Assembly (NCBI RefSeq): GCF_007846085.1
Contig: NZ_VOEJ01000003.1
Coordinates: 1 to 64,000, forward strand
DNA from: Mucilaginibacter pallidiroseus
Lineage (GTDB): Bacteria > Bacteroidota > Bacteroidia > Sphingobacteriales > Sphingobacteriaceae
Direction of reading: 5' to 3'
DNA: 64,000 nt
Made by a program: the position numbers and the translations under genes
Notes under the pieces: generated by a model
The model's input: only the letters and a program-made list of their open reading frames with translations
The model's database searches: none
Told to the model about the DNA's origin: nothing
Shown: positions 44,821 to 54,305 of the stretch, piece after piece
Layout of the letters: each line of letters begins with the position of its first letter
Position numbering within the stretch: the first letter of the stretch is position 1

Positions 44821-45939
44821 TTATAAAACAGTTACTTTATGTGTATAAGCATTAGGCTGTAACATTACATCAACCTTCACATTTTTCCTGTCGGCAGATG
44901 GGTCAAACTTGTAAGTGTTATCCCATTGCGAGTTTACCACCGGCACCAGGTAAAAGTATGATGCAGGCTTACCTGCAGGCTGATCGTTATTTTGATTAAC
45001 GCTGCCCACATACTCGTTACCCGCCACAGTGTGGATGATGAACTTGTAACGCTCATCACGTCCCCATGAAAACTGGTAAAACTCAACCGCCACTTTTGGT
45101 GCCTCAAATACCCCATTACCAATGTAGCTTAGCGTACCTATCTCGGTACCATAAGCAGACATGTACAAACCAATTGAACGGATCTCAACAGATTTTGCGG
45201 TAGCTGATGTAAAGTCGAAGTTTAAACGATATGGTTTCTCGCTACCGCTTACCGTAGTTGGTGCAGTACCTTCTTTAATTATACCGTTGTCGATGTAGTA
45301 TTTTTTACCACCTTCGGTATTTTTATCGGTAAGGATATAATCGCCGGTTTTTAAAGCGGTGTAAATTTCAAAAACACCTTCTTCGGTTTTCTTTAACTTG
45401 ATAGCCTTGCTCAGGTCGGTACCGCCCTCGGTAGCAGAGCCTGTTAAGTAAAGCTCGGCAGGGTTTTCTGCGAAACCGGCCGGGCGCTCCAACTGCATGG
45501 CGTGCGATGTTGTAGACGTTTTGGCATTGGTACCCTTAGAAGCAATTACGGTCCATTTTAATTTACCGGTGCTTGATGCCGCAATCCCAGCTGCATTACC
45601 AATTTTGTTAAGATCCTTGTGTGATATGGTCACCTGGGTTTGCGTACCGGCCCCGTCTGACAATACTTTGTAAACAGGTTTGCTAAAGTCGCCGCCCTCT
45701 TTGTCAAAGGCTACTTCATAAAGTATCAAGCCACCATCTGCCGTGGTTGCTGCATCCCATTTAAACAGCACATTGGCATTGGTTGTAGGCTCAAGCTTTA
45801 CAGCTACGTTATCGTTAGGCGTAGCCAAAGTGCCTACAGGCGTAAGGTTAAGGTCTAACGGGTGCTCATCTTTTTTGCAGGATACTGCTGCAATTGCAGC
45901 CAGCAGCATTACACCTGTCAGCTTCATTATCTTTCTCAT
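44821..45939 (-). CDS. SusE/SusF-like outer-membrane lipoprotein
   Basis: Surface glycan-binding lipoprotein of 372 aa. The lipobox IAAVSCKKDEHP is followed directly by Lys-Lys-Asp-Glu, which fits the Bacteroidota surface-export signal. The N domain (LTPVGTLATPNDNVAVKLEPTTNANVLFKWDAA) matches the SusE-type Ig-like domain, then carbohydrate-binding modules (ELYLTGSATEGG, YKFIIHTVAGNEYVGSVNQNN). It lies 22 bp after SusD in the mannan operon and presumably holds mannan oligosaccharides near the SusCD complex. Confidence 0.88.
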   Translation of the reverse strand: MRKIMKLTGVMLLAAIAAVSCKKDEHPLDLNLTPVGTLATPNDNVAVKLEPTTNANVLFKWDAATTADGGLILYEVAFDKEGGDFSKPVYKVLSDGAGTQTQVTISHKDLNKIGNAAGIAASSTGKLKWTVIASKGTNAKTSTTSHAMQLERPAGFAENPAELYLTGSATEGGTDLSKAIKLKKTEEGVFEIYTALKTGDYILTDKNTEGGKKYYIDNGIIKEGTAPTTVSGSEKPYRLNFDFTSATAKSVEIRSIGLYMSAYGTEIGTLSYIGNGVFEAPKVAVEFYQFSWGRDERYKFIIHTVAGNEYVGSVNQNNDQPAGKPASYFYLVPVVNSQWDNTYKFDPSADRKNVKVDVMLQPNAYTHKVTVL

Positions 45940-45960
45940 ATTTTTAATGGTTATTATGGT

Positions 45961-47592
45961 TTAATTGGTGTAGCCCGGGTTTTGAGTCAGGTTTTTATTC
46001 AAATCAACATCACGAGCAGGTATAGCCCACAGGTAATCTCTTGACGGATTAAACTTGCGTTGCTGCACCCTGATGTAACCATTATCTGTGTTCTGATCTG
46101 TAGAGAACTTGGCACCGTGGATAAATCCGTTCATGGTTACCTCGGCTATTCTCCATCTCCTGATGTCATCTACACGCAGGCCTTCCATAGCAAGTTCCAC
46201 GCGGCGCTCACGACGGATAATGTTTGTCATATCGCCGTTACCCGGGTAGTTTAAAGCACCTGCTTCGTTGAAACCGGCACGTGAACGCAGTGCGCCAATG
46301 GTTTTAGCCCAAACGGTTGCATCCATCTGGCCAAGGCTTTGTTTAGCTTCCGCGTAATCCAATAACACTTCGGCATAGCGTATCAGATGCAGGTTATTGC
46401 CTGATACAAAATTTGCCAGTGCACTTGGGTCATAATACTTTCTCCAGTAATATGCTGTTGCAGATGCTGCCTGCGAGCCTGCACTGTACTCATCCAAACC
46501 CGGCTGAACAGGGTCTGAACCTGGCCTGATATAGATAGTTTTGGTTGAGTTATTTGCATTAACCCAGGTATATCGGTCATACACTATAGTTGCAGTTAAA
46601 CGCGGGTCGCGGTTTACATAAGGGTTAGCCTCGTTATAACCTGAGCCCGACTCCCTGATGCCTTTACCGTTAAGCATAATGTAATCATCAACAAGCTCCT
46701 GAGTTGGTGCCATATTGCTTACGCGGCCACCTACGGTGCGTGGTGCAAAATCCCAGAAGTTTTGCCATGTGCGCAAGGTTGGTACATATTGCAATGACAG
46801 GATGCTTTCTTTGGTGTTTTTATTAACGTTAGGATCGCTGAACAATGCGCTGTAGCTTGTTTCCAAACCATAGCTGCCATTAGCACCCTGGTCGTTCATC
46901 AGTTTTTCGCAAATCGTTGCCACATCGGCCATACGGTCGCCCTGGTAAAGGAGTACCCTCGCCTCAAGCGCCAATGCAGCACCTTTGGTAATACGCCCAT
47001 TCTCTGAAGCAGGGATAGCATCTTTGGAAGGCAATACGGCAGCAATAGCTTCCAGTTCGCTCACAACAAATTTTATTACATCGGCCTTTGGTGAACGTGC
47101 AATAACTTGTGCGTCTTCAGGCGACAAATCGCGGTCAACAAGTGGTACGTCGCCATACCATTTGGCTAAATTGAAGTGTTCAAACGCACGTATAAAACGG
47201 GTTTCGGCAACAAGGCGAGCTTTTACTTCAGCTGGCAACGTCGTGTTTTTGTCAATGTTAGCCAAGAAGATGTTGCACGATTTAATGGCCGAGTAATAGT
47301 TGCTCCAGTCGCCGCCAAATTTGCCTGTTTGCGAATTTGCATTACCGCTGGCAATAATGTTAAGGTCGCCCGATGGTGAGTAAGCATTATCGGATATCGC
47401 TTCGGCATCAAAGTACAAACCGCTGTTGTAAATTAAGCTGTAGTTATTGTATAGGGCATTGTAAACGTTTGCGTCTACCTGCCAAAAGGTAAGATCAGAG
47501 AACCGGTCTGTTGGTGCAATATCAAGTTTTTTACAACCCGATGCCGCTACAACCGCAACAGATACGATTAAAAGCTTTTTTATAAATTTCAT
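45961..47592 (-). CDS. RagB/SusD lipoprotein of the mannan operon
   Basis: Ligand-binding outer-membrane lipoprotein, 543 aa. Lipobox VVAASGCKKLDIAP, followed by TDRFSDLTFWQVDANVYNALYNNY. TPR-like helical core (RFIRAFEHFNLAKWYGDVPLVDRDLSPEDA; GAALALEARVLLYQGDRMADV) and C-terminal module (LHLIRYAEVLLDYAEAKQSLG; IRRERRVELAMEGLRVDDIRRWRIAEV; DVDLNKNLTQNPGYTN). It follows SusC by 27 bp and is predicted to bind mannan oligosaccharides. Confidence 0.93.
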   Translation of the reverse strand: MKFIKKLLIVSVAVVAASGCKKLDIAPTDRFSDLTFWQVDANVYNALYNNYSLIYNSGLYFDAEAISDNAYSPSGDLNIIASGNANSQTGKFGGDWSNYYSAIKSCNIFLANIDKNTTLPAEVKARLVAETRFIRAFEHFNLAKWYGDVPLVDRDLSPEDAQVIARSPKADVIKFVVSELEAIAAVLPSKDAIPASENGRITKGAALALEARVLLYQGDRMADVATICEKLMNDQGANGSYGLETSYSALFSDPNVNKNTKESILSLQYVPTLRTWQNFWDFAPRTVGGRVSNMAPTQELVDDYIMLNGKGIRESGSGYNEANPYVNRDPRLTATIVYDRYTWVNANNSTKTIYIRPGSDPVQPGLDEYSAGSQAASATAYYWRKYYDPSALANFVSGNNLHLIRYAEVLLDYAEAKQSLGQMDATVWAKTIGALRSRAGFNEAGALNYPGNGDMTNIIRRERRVELAMEGLRVDDIRRWRIAEVTMNGFIHGAKFSTDQNTDNGYIRVQQRKFNPSRDYLWAIPARDVDLNKNLTQNPGYTN

Positions 47593-47619
47593 TTTATTAT
47601 TTTTAAGATGATCTGTTTA

Positions 47620-50600
47620 TTAGAATGTTATGTCGAGGCCTGCTCCATAAAATACCGGCAGCGGGTATTGCCTTGCGCTGTTTGATGCCGAACCCGGGTT
47701 AAGGTTGTTGCCAAACTCGGTAGTTTCCGGATCGATAAATTTCAGTTTGCTTAATGTTGCTAAGTTTTGGCCGATAAGCGATAATCTTAACCTTTGGATA
47801 CCCAGTTTTTGAGTTACTGCTTTACTGAAGCTGTAACCAATGTTTACGTTTTTAAGGCGTATGTAGGCAGCATTGTACTTGTAAAGGTCAGACCCGGTGC
47901 GCCAGTTGTTGGTATTTGACGGCGAACCGATGTTAGCCAATATTGGGTAACGGGCATCCGGATTGGTTGGCGACCAGATATCACTTTGATGATCATAAAC
48001 AGTAGCACCATAACCATAGTGGAAAGGCTCAACCAACTCACCGCGTAAAAACGCGTCACGCTTGCCAACACCCTGTACGAAGAGCGATAAATCAAACCCT
48101 TTGTATGATGCACGGTAGGTAAAACCAAATGTGTAGCGTGGGAAAGGATTACCTAAAATGGTTTTATCTTTCTCATCTAAGATACCATCGCCGTTGCGGT
48201 CTTTAAATTTAAGGTCGCCCGGCTGTACGCCGCTATTGGCGAATTTTGGTGAGCTATCAATATCCTGCTGGTTCTGGAAAAAACCATTGGTTTCGTAACC
48301 GTAGTATTGCGTAATTGGCTGGCCAACTCTTCTTATCAACTGAAATACATCCTGGTTATAAATGTTTTCTGTTGCGTCGCCGGTAAGCTTTAATAGTTTA
48401 TTTTGGTTATCAGCAACGTTTACACTAAAGCTTTGGCTCAGGTTTTCGCCGCGTAGGTTGTATGTTAATGAAACTTCCCAACCGGTGTTACGCACTTTTG
48501 CTACGTTATAATCTGGCGAGCCTGCGCCAAAAATCAAAGGTACATCGGCGCGCGCTGCAAGGATATCGCTTCTTGTTTCGCGGAAGTAATCTAAAGTAGC
48601 AACCAATTTGTCGCCAAATAAACCGGCATCTAAACCAACATTTAGTTTTGCAGCCTTTTCCCATGTAATATCGCGATTAGCAATATTGGTACCTGCACCA
48701 CCTACTATGTTGTTACCAAAGCCATAAGCATTGGCATAGTTAAAGTAAGTAGTTTGATACTGGTAATTACCTACGTTTTGGTTACCCACAACACCGTATG
48801 ATGCTCTTAGCTTTAACGTGCTCAAAGAGTTACGCAAAGACTCCATAAATGATTCCTGGGTAACGATCCAACCTGCACTTACTGACGGGAAGAAGCTGCC
48901 CCTGTTACCTGCTGCAAATTTTGACGATGCATCCTGGCGGAACAAAGCTTCCAACAGGTACCTGTCTTTGTATGAATAATTTACACGACCGAACAATGAT
49001 AACAAGCTGGTAGAGTTAACAGCTATACTGTTGTTGGAGTTTTGGGTGTCAACAATAGTACCTGTAGTGGGCGTACCCAACAACGGGTCTGTTAACGTCT
49101 TCTGCAACTGGAAACCACGCTGATTGTAGGTTTCGCTCGACCCGCCTATTTGTACCTTAAAGGTGTGATCGTTGATCTTTTTGTTATATTCTGCAGAAAG
49201 CTTTGTATTTGTCAGGAACGATTTGCTGTTACCATCTAATACGGTAAGGTCGTTACCGTAAACACCTGCCGGCAAATAATTTACCTGCGTACGGCGGAAA
49301 AAGGTACCGTTATTTTGTATGGTACCGCCAAACTCGCCAACCAATTTTAAATCTTTGGTTACGCTAAGCTGGCCGTTAAATGCACCAAATATCTCGTCGT
49401 TATCTGCTTGGTTAAAGCCACCTTTTTCAAGCACGCCGTACTCGTTGTATTGCGATGCAACAGGATTGGTAAGGTAGTTGCCATCAGCATCTTTCCAGTT
49501 GTAGTTATGCGGCACGCGGTTGGCATCGGCAAAAATGTTATTGTCGCCAACGCTGTTTGTTTTGTTGCGTGTTTTGGTGTAGTTTAAAATAACGTTAGTT
49601 CTGAACTTACCTATTACCGATGTTTGGTTTAACCTCAGGTTATATTTCTGATAACCGAAATCTGCACCCGAGCCACCATTACCAATTAAGTTGCTGCCCT
49701 GGTTTTGGTAACCTGCAGAAATGTAATAAGAGTTGGTTTCGCCACCACCTGTAATGCTCAGGTTATGTGATTGCAAAGGAGCTGTTTTAAGCAGGTGCTC
49801 GATATCCCAGGTACCGTTACCGGCATCTTTCAACGCCTGGATCTGATCCGGAGAATAAGCTGCAGGCAGGCCCGAATTTACTAGCGATTGATTTTTGTAG
49901 TAAGCATTATCCCATGCGTCAACTTTGTGCACCAACACTTTTGCATCTTGTATGCCGTAGCTGCCGTTGTAGTTAACCGTCGGCTTGGCATTAAACCTGC
50001 CACCTTTAGTAGTAACCAAAATAACGCCGTTTGCCGCACGCGAACCGTAAATAGCTGCCGAACCGGCATCTTTTAGTACAGAAACGCTTGCAATATCATT
50101 AGGGTTAATAGTGTTTAAGTTACCACCTACTATACCATCAATAACCACAAGCGGCGTATTGTCGCCCAGTGTACCTACACCACGAATGTTAACGGTAACG
50201 TCGCTACCCGGGTTTAGGTTAGATTGCTGGATAATTAAGTTTGGCGACTCGCCCTGTAAAGCCTGGTAAGTGTTTAGTACAGGTTTGTTCTCAATGTTTT
50301 TTGAACTGATTGTACCTACAGCACCCGTAACGTTTATACGTTTTTGCGTGCCGTAACCTACTACCACAACTTCGCTTAGGCTGGTGTTGTTGGCTTTAAG
50401 GCTTACGTTGATCTCGGTTTTGCCGGCAACAGGAATTTCCTGTTTTGCATAGCCAATGAACGAGAACGTTAAACTGCGGCCGGTGTAAGCATCGGGCACA
50501 TTTAATTTGTAGCGGCCGTTAACGTCGGTAATAGTACCAATTGTGGTACCTGCAATGCTCACGTTTACGCCTGGTAATGGCTGATTGTTTTCATCAAGTA

Positions 50601-50769
50601 CCCTACCGCTAATGCTGATGTCTAAAGCGTTTTTAATGTACAGGCGGTTACCAGTAACTGTTGCATGTGCAGCAGTATTAAATACAGCTACGCCAAGCAT
50701 GCCAGCTACCAGCGATCTGCTGTAGAGCCACTTTAGTTTTCTTAGTTTGTGTAATAGTTTTAATCTCAT
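47620..50769 (-). CDS. SusC/RagA TonB-linked transporter of the mannan operon
   Basis: Outer-membrane importer, 1049 aa. The basic N terminus (RLKLLHKLRKLKWLYSRS) precedes a signal hydrophobic stretch (LVAGMLGVAVFNTAAHA). Then the carboxypeptidase-like regulatory domain (ISGRVLDENNQPLPGVNVSIAG), plug (SEVVVVGYGTQKRINVTGAVG; DVTVNIRGVGTLGDNTPLVVIDGI; VSVLKDAGSAAIYGSRAANGVILVTTKGG) and barrel to LDITF. By context it imports mannan-derived oligosaccharides cut by the surface GH76 enzyme. It is preceded by the sugar porter gene with a 58-bp gap, probably the same transcript or a second promoter. Confidence 0.93.
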   Translation of the reverse strand: MRLKLLHKLRKLKWLYSRSLVAGMLGVAVFNTAAHATVTGNRLYIKNALDISISGRVLDENNQPLPGVNVSIAGTTIGTITDVNGRYKLNVPDAYTGRSLTFSFIGYAKQEIPVAGKTEINVSLKANNTSLSEVVVVGYGTQKRINVTGAVGTISSKNIENKPVLNTYQALQGESPNLIIQQSNLNPGSDVTVNIRGVGTLGDNTPLVVIDGIVGGNLNTINPNDIASVSVLKDAGSAAIYGSRAANGVILVTTKGGRFNAKPTVNYNGSYGIQDAKVLVHKVDAWDNAYYKNQSLVNSGLPAAYSPDQIQALKDAGNGTWDIEHLLKTAPLQSHNLSITGGGETNSYYISAGYQNQGSNLIGNGGSGADFGYQKYNLRLNQTSVIGKFRTNVILNYTKTRNKTNSVGDNNIFADANRVPHNYNWKDADGNYLTNPVASQYNEYGVLEKGGFNQADNDEIFGAFNGQLSVTKDLKLVGEFGGTIQNNGTFFRRTQVNYLPAGVYGNDLTVLDGNSKSFLTNTKLSAEYNKKINDHTFKVQIGGSSETYNQRGFQLQKTLTDPLLGTPTTGTIVDTQNSNNSIAVNSTSLLSLFGRVNYSYKDRYLLEALFRQDASSKFAAGNRGSFFPSVSAGWIVTQESFMESLRNSLSTLKLRASYGVVGNQNVGNYQYQTTYFNYANAYGFGNNIVGGAGTNIANRDITWEKAAKLNVGLDAGLFGDKLVATLDYFRETRSDILAARADVPLIFGAGSPDYNVAKVRNTGWEVSLTYNLRGENLSQSFSVNVADNQNKLLKLTGDATENIYNQDVFQLIRRVGQPITQYYGYETNGFFQNQQDIDSSPKFANSGVQPGDLKFKDRNGDGILDEKDKTILGNPFPRYTFGFTYRASYKGFDLSLFVQGVGKRDAFLRGELVEPFHYGYGATVYDHQSDIWSPTNPDARYPILANIGSPSNTNNWRTGSDLYKYNAAYIRLKNVNIGYSFSKAVTQKLGIQRLRLSLIGQNLATLSKLKFIDPETTEFGNNLNPGSASNSARQYPLPVFYGAGLDITF

Positions 50770-50827
50770 AACTACGGTTTTGTTGGTTTATATGTATTGG
50801 TTTTATTGTTTGCCTAAGCGCTCTTCA

Positions 50828-52243
50828 CTACGCTTTGGCTTTGTAATTTTCTTTCCAGTAATTTTCAATGTTCTCGAGCGACATGCCCTTGGTTTCGGGT
50901 ATCAGTTTCCAGGTGAGCCACAAGGCCGGCGAACAGCAAATGGCAAACAGCCAAAACGTCCATGATGAGCCAAGCCCTTCCAGCATAACGGGCGTAAGCT
51001 GGCCAACTAAAAAGTTGCCTATCCATAATGAAAGGGTTGCAAGCGCCATGGCCTTGCCGCGCACAGCGTTAGGAAATATTTCGCCCACTATTACCCAGCA
51101 AACCGGGCCAAATGAGAAGGCAAAGCAGGCTATGAAGGCTAATATGAAAATGAGGATCCACGGGCCGGATGTAATGCCAAGTGCAAACAATGCGCCTATG
51201 ATAACCAGCGAAATTACTGCCCCGCCTACGCCGGCAAACAACAGTGGCTTACGCCCCCATTTATCAATAGTAAAAATGGCTACGAACGTAAACACCACGT
51301 TTACCAAGCCAATGGTTACCTGCCCGCCAAGCGCACTGTTTAGTGTAAAACCGGCTTGCTCCAATATCCTGGGGCCATAATAAATCACGGCATTTATACC
51401 ACATACCTGCGACAGGAACGGCAGCAGCAAACCTATCCACAACGCTTTGCGGTAAGCGGGTTTAAACAATTCGTTTATCGATGCATCTTCACTTTCATCC
51501 TGTGCTTTAAAGGCGGTTATCTCACTTTCGGCCGCTGTTGCGCCGTCAATCTTTGTGAGGATGGCTTTGGCTTTTTGCTCATCACCTTTAAGTAAGAGCC
51601 ACCTTGGCGACTCGGGCACTAAAAATAAACTTACCAAGAACACAGCGGCCGGGATTGCACCAAGGCCAAGCATGGCACGCCATACCTGTGCCGAAAATAT
51701 GGTGTTCATGGTGCCGCTGCCATAACTATCGGCAGCATGATTTGCCAGGTACGCGTTCGAAAAATAAGCCAGTACAATACCAATGGTTAATGCCAGTTGG
51801 TACAATGACACCATCATGCCGCGGTAGCGCGATGGCGAAAACTCTGATATGTACAGCGGCGATACCATTGATGCAACGCCGATACCAAGCCCGCCAACAA
51901 GACGAAAAACAATAAGCACCGTGAACGACTCCGACAACATACAGCCAAGCGCCGATGCAAGGAACAGCACGGCCGAAAGAATCAATACTATCTTGCGGCC
52001 ATATTTATCGCTAAGCTTGCCGGATATACTTACGCCTATAATGCACCCCAAAAGTGCGCAGCTTACAAACCAGCCCTCGCTAACGGCATCCAGCTTAAAA
52101 TCATTTTTCACAAGGCTTACTGTGCCGGAAATTACGGCGGTATCAAAGCCGAATAAAAAGCCACCCAGTGCCGCTACTATGCACACCAAGTACAGGTAAG
52201 TGGCGCTCTGTTTAGTTTGATTTTGGGTTATCGTATCAATCAT
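50828..52243 (-). CDS. Sugar porter family MFS transporter (proton symporter)
   Basis: Inner-membrane monosaccharide:H+ symporter of 471 aa with 12 helices. Signatures: GFLFGFDTAVISG in helix 1, GKLSDKYGRK (loop 2-3), SPLYISEFSPSRYRGMMVSLYQ, PESPRWLLLKGDE after helix 6, CGINAVIYYGPRIL in helix 7, DKWGRKPLL and the C-terminal PETKGMSLENIE. Substrate by context is mannose (inference); close relatives carry xylose, glucose or arabinose. It lies five bases downstream of the isomerase gene, so the two are co-transcribed. Confidence 0.93.
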   Translation of the reverse strand: MIDTITQNQTKQSATYLYLVCIVAALGGFLFGFDTAVISGTVSLVKNDFKLDAVSEGWFVSCALLGCIIGVSISGKLSDKYGRKIVLILSAVLFLASALGCMLSESFTVLIVFRLVGGLGIGVASMVSPLYISEFSPSRYRGMMVSLYQLALTIGIVLAYFSNAYLANHAADSYGSGTMNTIFSAQVWRAMLGLGAIPAAVFLVSLFLVPESPRWLLLKGDEQKAKAILTKIDGATAAESEITAFKAQDESEDASINELFKPAYRKALWIGLLLPFLSQVCGINAVIYYGPRILEQAGFTLNSALGGQVTIGLVNVVFTFVAIFTIDKWGRKPLLFAGVGGAVISLVIIGALFALGITSGPWILIFILAFIACFAFSFGPVCWVIVGEIFPNAVRGKAMALATLSLWIGNFLVGQLTPVMLEGLGSSWTFWLFAICCSPALWLTWKLIPETKGMSLENIENYWKENYKAKA

Positions 52244-52248
52244 TTCGC

Positions 52249-54054
52249 TTATTTTAAAAATGCTTTAATAACCCGGGCACGGCTTTTTCCAAGATTGGTG
52301 AGTGTGTACGAACCTGCAGCGGCAGGTATCACAAAGGTTTCGGCATAGGCGTATTTATTTACTGTGCCGTCGGCTGTTTCAAGGCTTACGGCCTGTCCTT
52401 CAACCAGCATCATTACGTGGCAGCAATTGTTGGTATCTAAACTGATCTGCTTATCAAACTCTAAGCGGTGTACATCATAAAAGTGATCGGCATGGGTGGG
52501 CACATGTATAATTTGCCAATCATCTCCCTGCTCAATTACCGATTGTTTAGAGATCAGCTCAGTCTGCACCTTTTCGCCTTTGCGGTTAAAGTCGAGGTTT
52601 TTAAAGGCGTGCTCAATATTTATGGGGCGGGGTTTACCGTCAAGGTCGAGCCTTACCCAATCGTACATTTTAAATGTGAATATGTAGGGCGTAGCACTTA
52701 TTTCAAGTACCAGGTTGCCCGCACCTGCGCTGTGTACGGTACCGTTAGGAATTAAAAACAGGTCGTGCTTTTGCGCGGCATGCGCCTGTACAAATCGCTC
52801 AATATCAATTTCCTTGCTATTCTCTTGGCTGTCTTCAAGTGTTGATTTAAATACGGCAGGCTCTATACTTTCTTGGAAACCGAGGTACACTTTTGCATCC
52901 TGTTCGGAATCCAATATGTAATAGGTTTCATCCTGGGTTATGTTCTCGCCGAAATTCTCCTGGATATAATTTAAGCGGGGATGACATTGTATAGATAAGT
53001 TTCCACCATCGTAAGTGTCCAAAAAGTCGAAGCGGATCGGGAACTCGTCGCCAAACGTGGCAGCATGCTTACCAAGCACCTGCTCACTATTATGAAACAT
53101 CAGGGTATCAAATGAAACCTCGAGCAGGTTGCTGTCACTTTCGAACACCAAGCCGTTCTCCGGTACGATCAATTCAAAGGACCATGCGTAGTTAACTACG
53201 TCGGTATTTAAGTTTTTAATACGTTCCTTAATCCATTGGCCACCCCATGCACCCGGCTCAAACCATGGCCTTACGCGTATAACCGACTGGCTTATTTTAT
53301 TTAAACCATCAGCCAAATCGCTTTTGTACATCCAGTTAATGGTATCAGGCCATTGGCCGTCTGCTACAGCAGTTATGCTGTCAAGAATTGCCTTTTTATG
53401 CTCGTTTAACAGCGCCCAGTCAACAAAATAAAAGCGCTTGTACATTTTAAAATGCTCAGTCAGTTCGGCAGCACCCAGGTTGTTGATAGACCCTGCCCTC
53501 AATCTAAACTGTAATTCGTTTTTAGGCAGGTCGATGTATAATATAGCTGCGTCCCAATTTGCAAGGGCAGCACCCGTACCAATTAAAATATTAACACGCT
53601 TCGCGTTGTCCGGCGATGTAGCCTTAAGCTCTGCTTCGCAATAAAGGTCGGCCAGTTTTAAAGTACACTTGGTTCCCCAAACAGCTTCCTCTTCACCCAA
53701 AAAAGGCGCAATCAACGTGTCAATATCTGCCGATGATTTTAAAAAATCTTCTGTATCTATCCAGTTGGCTTCAATACCTTCTTCAGCAAGGCAATTGTTA
53801 ATACCAGCTTTAATTCTATCCCAAAACACACCAACATATCCATCAATAACCACCGTTTTTTGCCCAATGATCCATCTGGTAAGCGACTCGTAGCCGTTGA
53901 ATATCTTACCATCACCGAGCTGGCAAACCGGGTAAATGTTGTAGCCCCCGTCAACATCAGGATGTTGCGGCAGCTGAGCCGGCATTAAATATTGTGCGGT
54001 TTTACGTAAAGCTTTTTGCGTATCTGTAGGGTTGATTTTTAAATCAGAATTCAT
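52249..54054 (-). CDS. manA: Class I mannose-6-phosphate isomerase with N-terminal kinase-like domain
   Basis: Converts mannose 6-phosphate to fructose 6-phosphate, 601 aa. The C-terminal ~350 residues are the type I isomerase: RVRPWFEPGAWGGQWIKERI, SIQCHPRLNYIQENFG (zinc ligand), LFLIPNGTVHSAGAGNLVLEIS (Zn ligand His) and the end domain VMMLVEGQAVSLETADG. The N-terminal ~200 residues (QKTVVIDGYVGVFWDRIKAGI; WIDTEDFLKSSADIDTLI; NILIGTGAALANWDAAILYIDLPKNE) look like a P-loop nucleotide kinase in which the Walker A lysine is lost. It is the first gene of the mannan operon, divergent from the GntR gene. Confidence 0.85.
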   Translation of the reverse strand: MNSDLKINPTDTQKALRKTAQYLMPAQLPQHPDVDGGYNIYPVCQLGDGKIFNGYESLTRWIIGQKTVVIDGYVGVFWDRIKAGINNCLAEEGIEANWIDTEDFLKSSADIDTLIAPFLGEEEAVWGTKCTLKLADLYCEAELKATSPDNAKRVNILIGTGAALANWDAAILYIDLPKNELQFRLRAGSINNLGAAELTEHFKMYKRFYFVDWALLNEHKKAILDSITAVADGQWPDTINWMYKSDLADGLNKISQSVIRVRPWFEPGAWGGQWIKERIKNLNTDVVNYAWSFELIVPENGLVFESDSNLLEVSFDTLMFHNSEQVLGKHAATFGDEFPIRFDFLDTYDGGNLSIQCHPRLNYIQENFGENITQDETYYILDSEQDAKVYLGFQESIEPAVFKSTLEDSQENSKEIDIERFVQAHAAQKHDLFLIPNGTVHSAGAGNLVLEISATPYIFTFKMYDWVRLDLDGKPRPINIEHAFKNLDFNRKGEKVQTELISKQSVIEQGDDWQIIHVPTHADHFYDVHRLEFDKQISLDTNNCCHVMMLVEGQAVSLETADGTVNKYAYAETFVIPAAAGSYTLTNLGKSRARVIKAFLK

Positions 54055-54151
54055 CTTTTTAAATAATGCGTATACATATAGTTAATGCAATCGGCCTAGG
54101 GCCAAAAAACATCAGGAAAAGCAAAAATTATAACTGGTTTATTATGAAGTA

Positions 54152-54165
54152 ATGTACAAACATAT
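54152..54165. promoter_or_regulatory. GntR operator candidate over the -7 box of the mannan operon
   Basis: ATGTACAAACATAT. On the minus strand it contains TATGTTTG, a perfect -7 box (plus 54157-54164), with a TTTG -33 18 bp upstream. It matches the site 54260-54273 at 13 of 14 positions, so a repressor bound here would shut the operon promoter. Confidence 0.6.
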
Positions 54166-54259
54166 AAAATAAATTAAATATGCAAATAAGTTTGAAAAAC
54201 TATTTTATGCGATGATATGTGTGTAAGTAACACTAAGTAGCGCGCAAAACAATCTGTTT

Positions 54260-54273
54260 ATGTACATACATAT
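54260..54273. promoter_or_regulatory. GntR operator candidate at the GntR promoter
   Basis: ATGTACATACATAT, with TATGTACATA as a palindromic core, abuts the TTTG -33 element (54273-54276) of the GntR gene; a TATAATTG -7-like box follows 18 bp on. It suggests autoregulation. Between the two operators the 251-bp region holds only AT-rich sequence, with another GTATACATAT at about 54070-54080. Confidence 0.55.
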
Positions 54274-54305
54274 TTGATTTTTATACAAAATTGTTATAAT
54301 TGCAT

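Noticed and set aside
50868-51380. 170-codon plus-strand frame opposite the sugar porter gene
   Set aside because: It mirrors conserved transmembrane segments on the other strand and encodes a low-complexity product without domain or ribosome-binding site.
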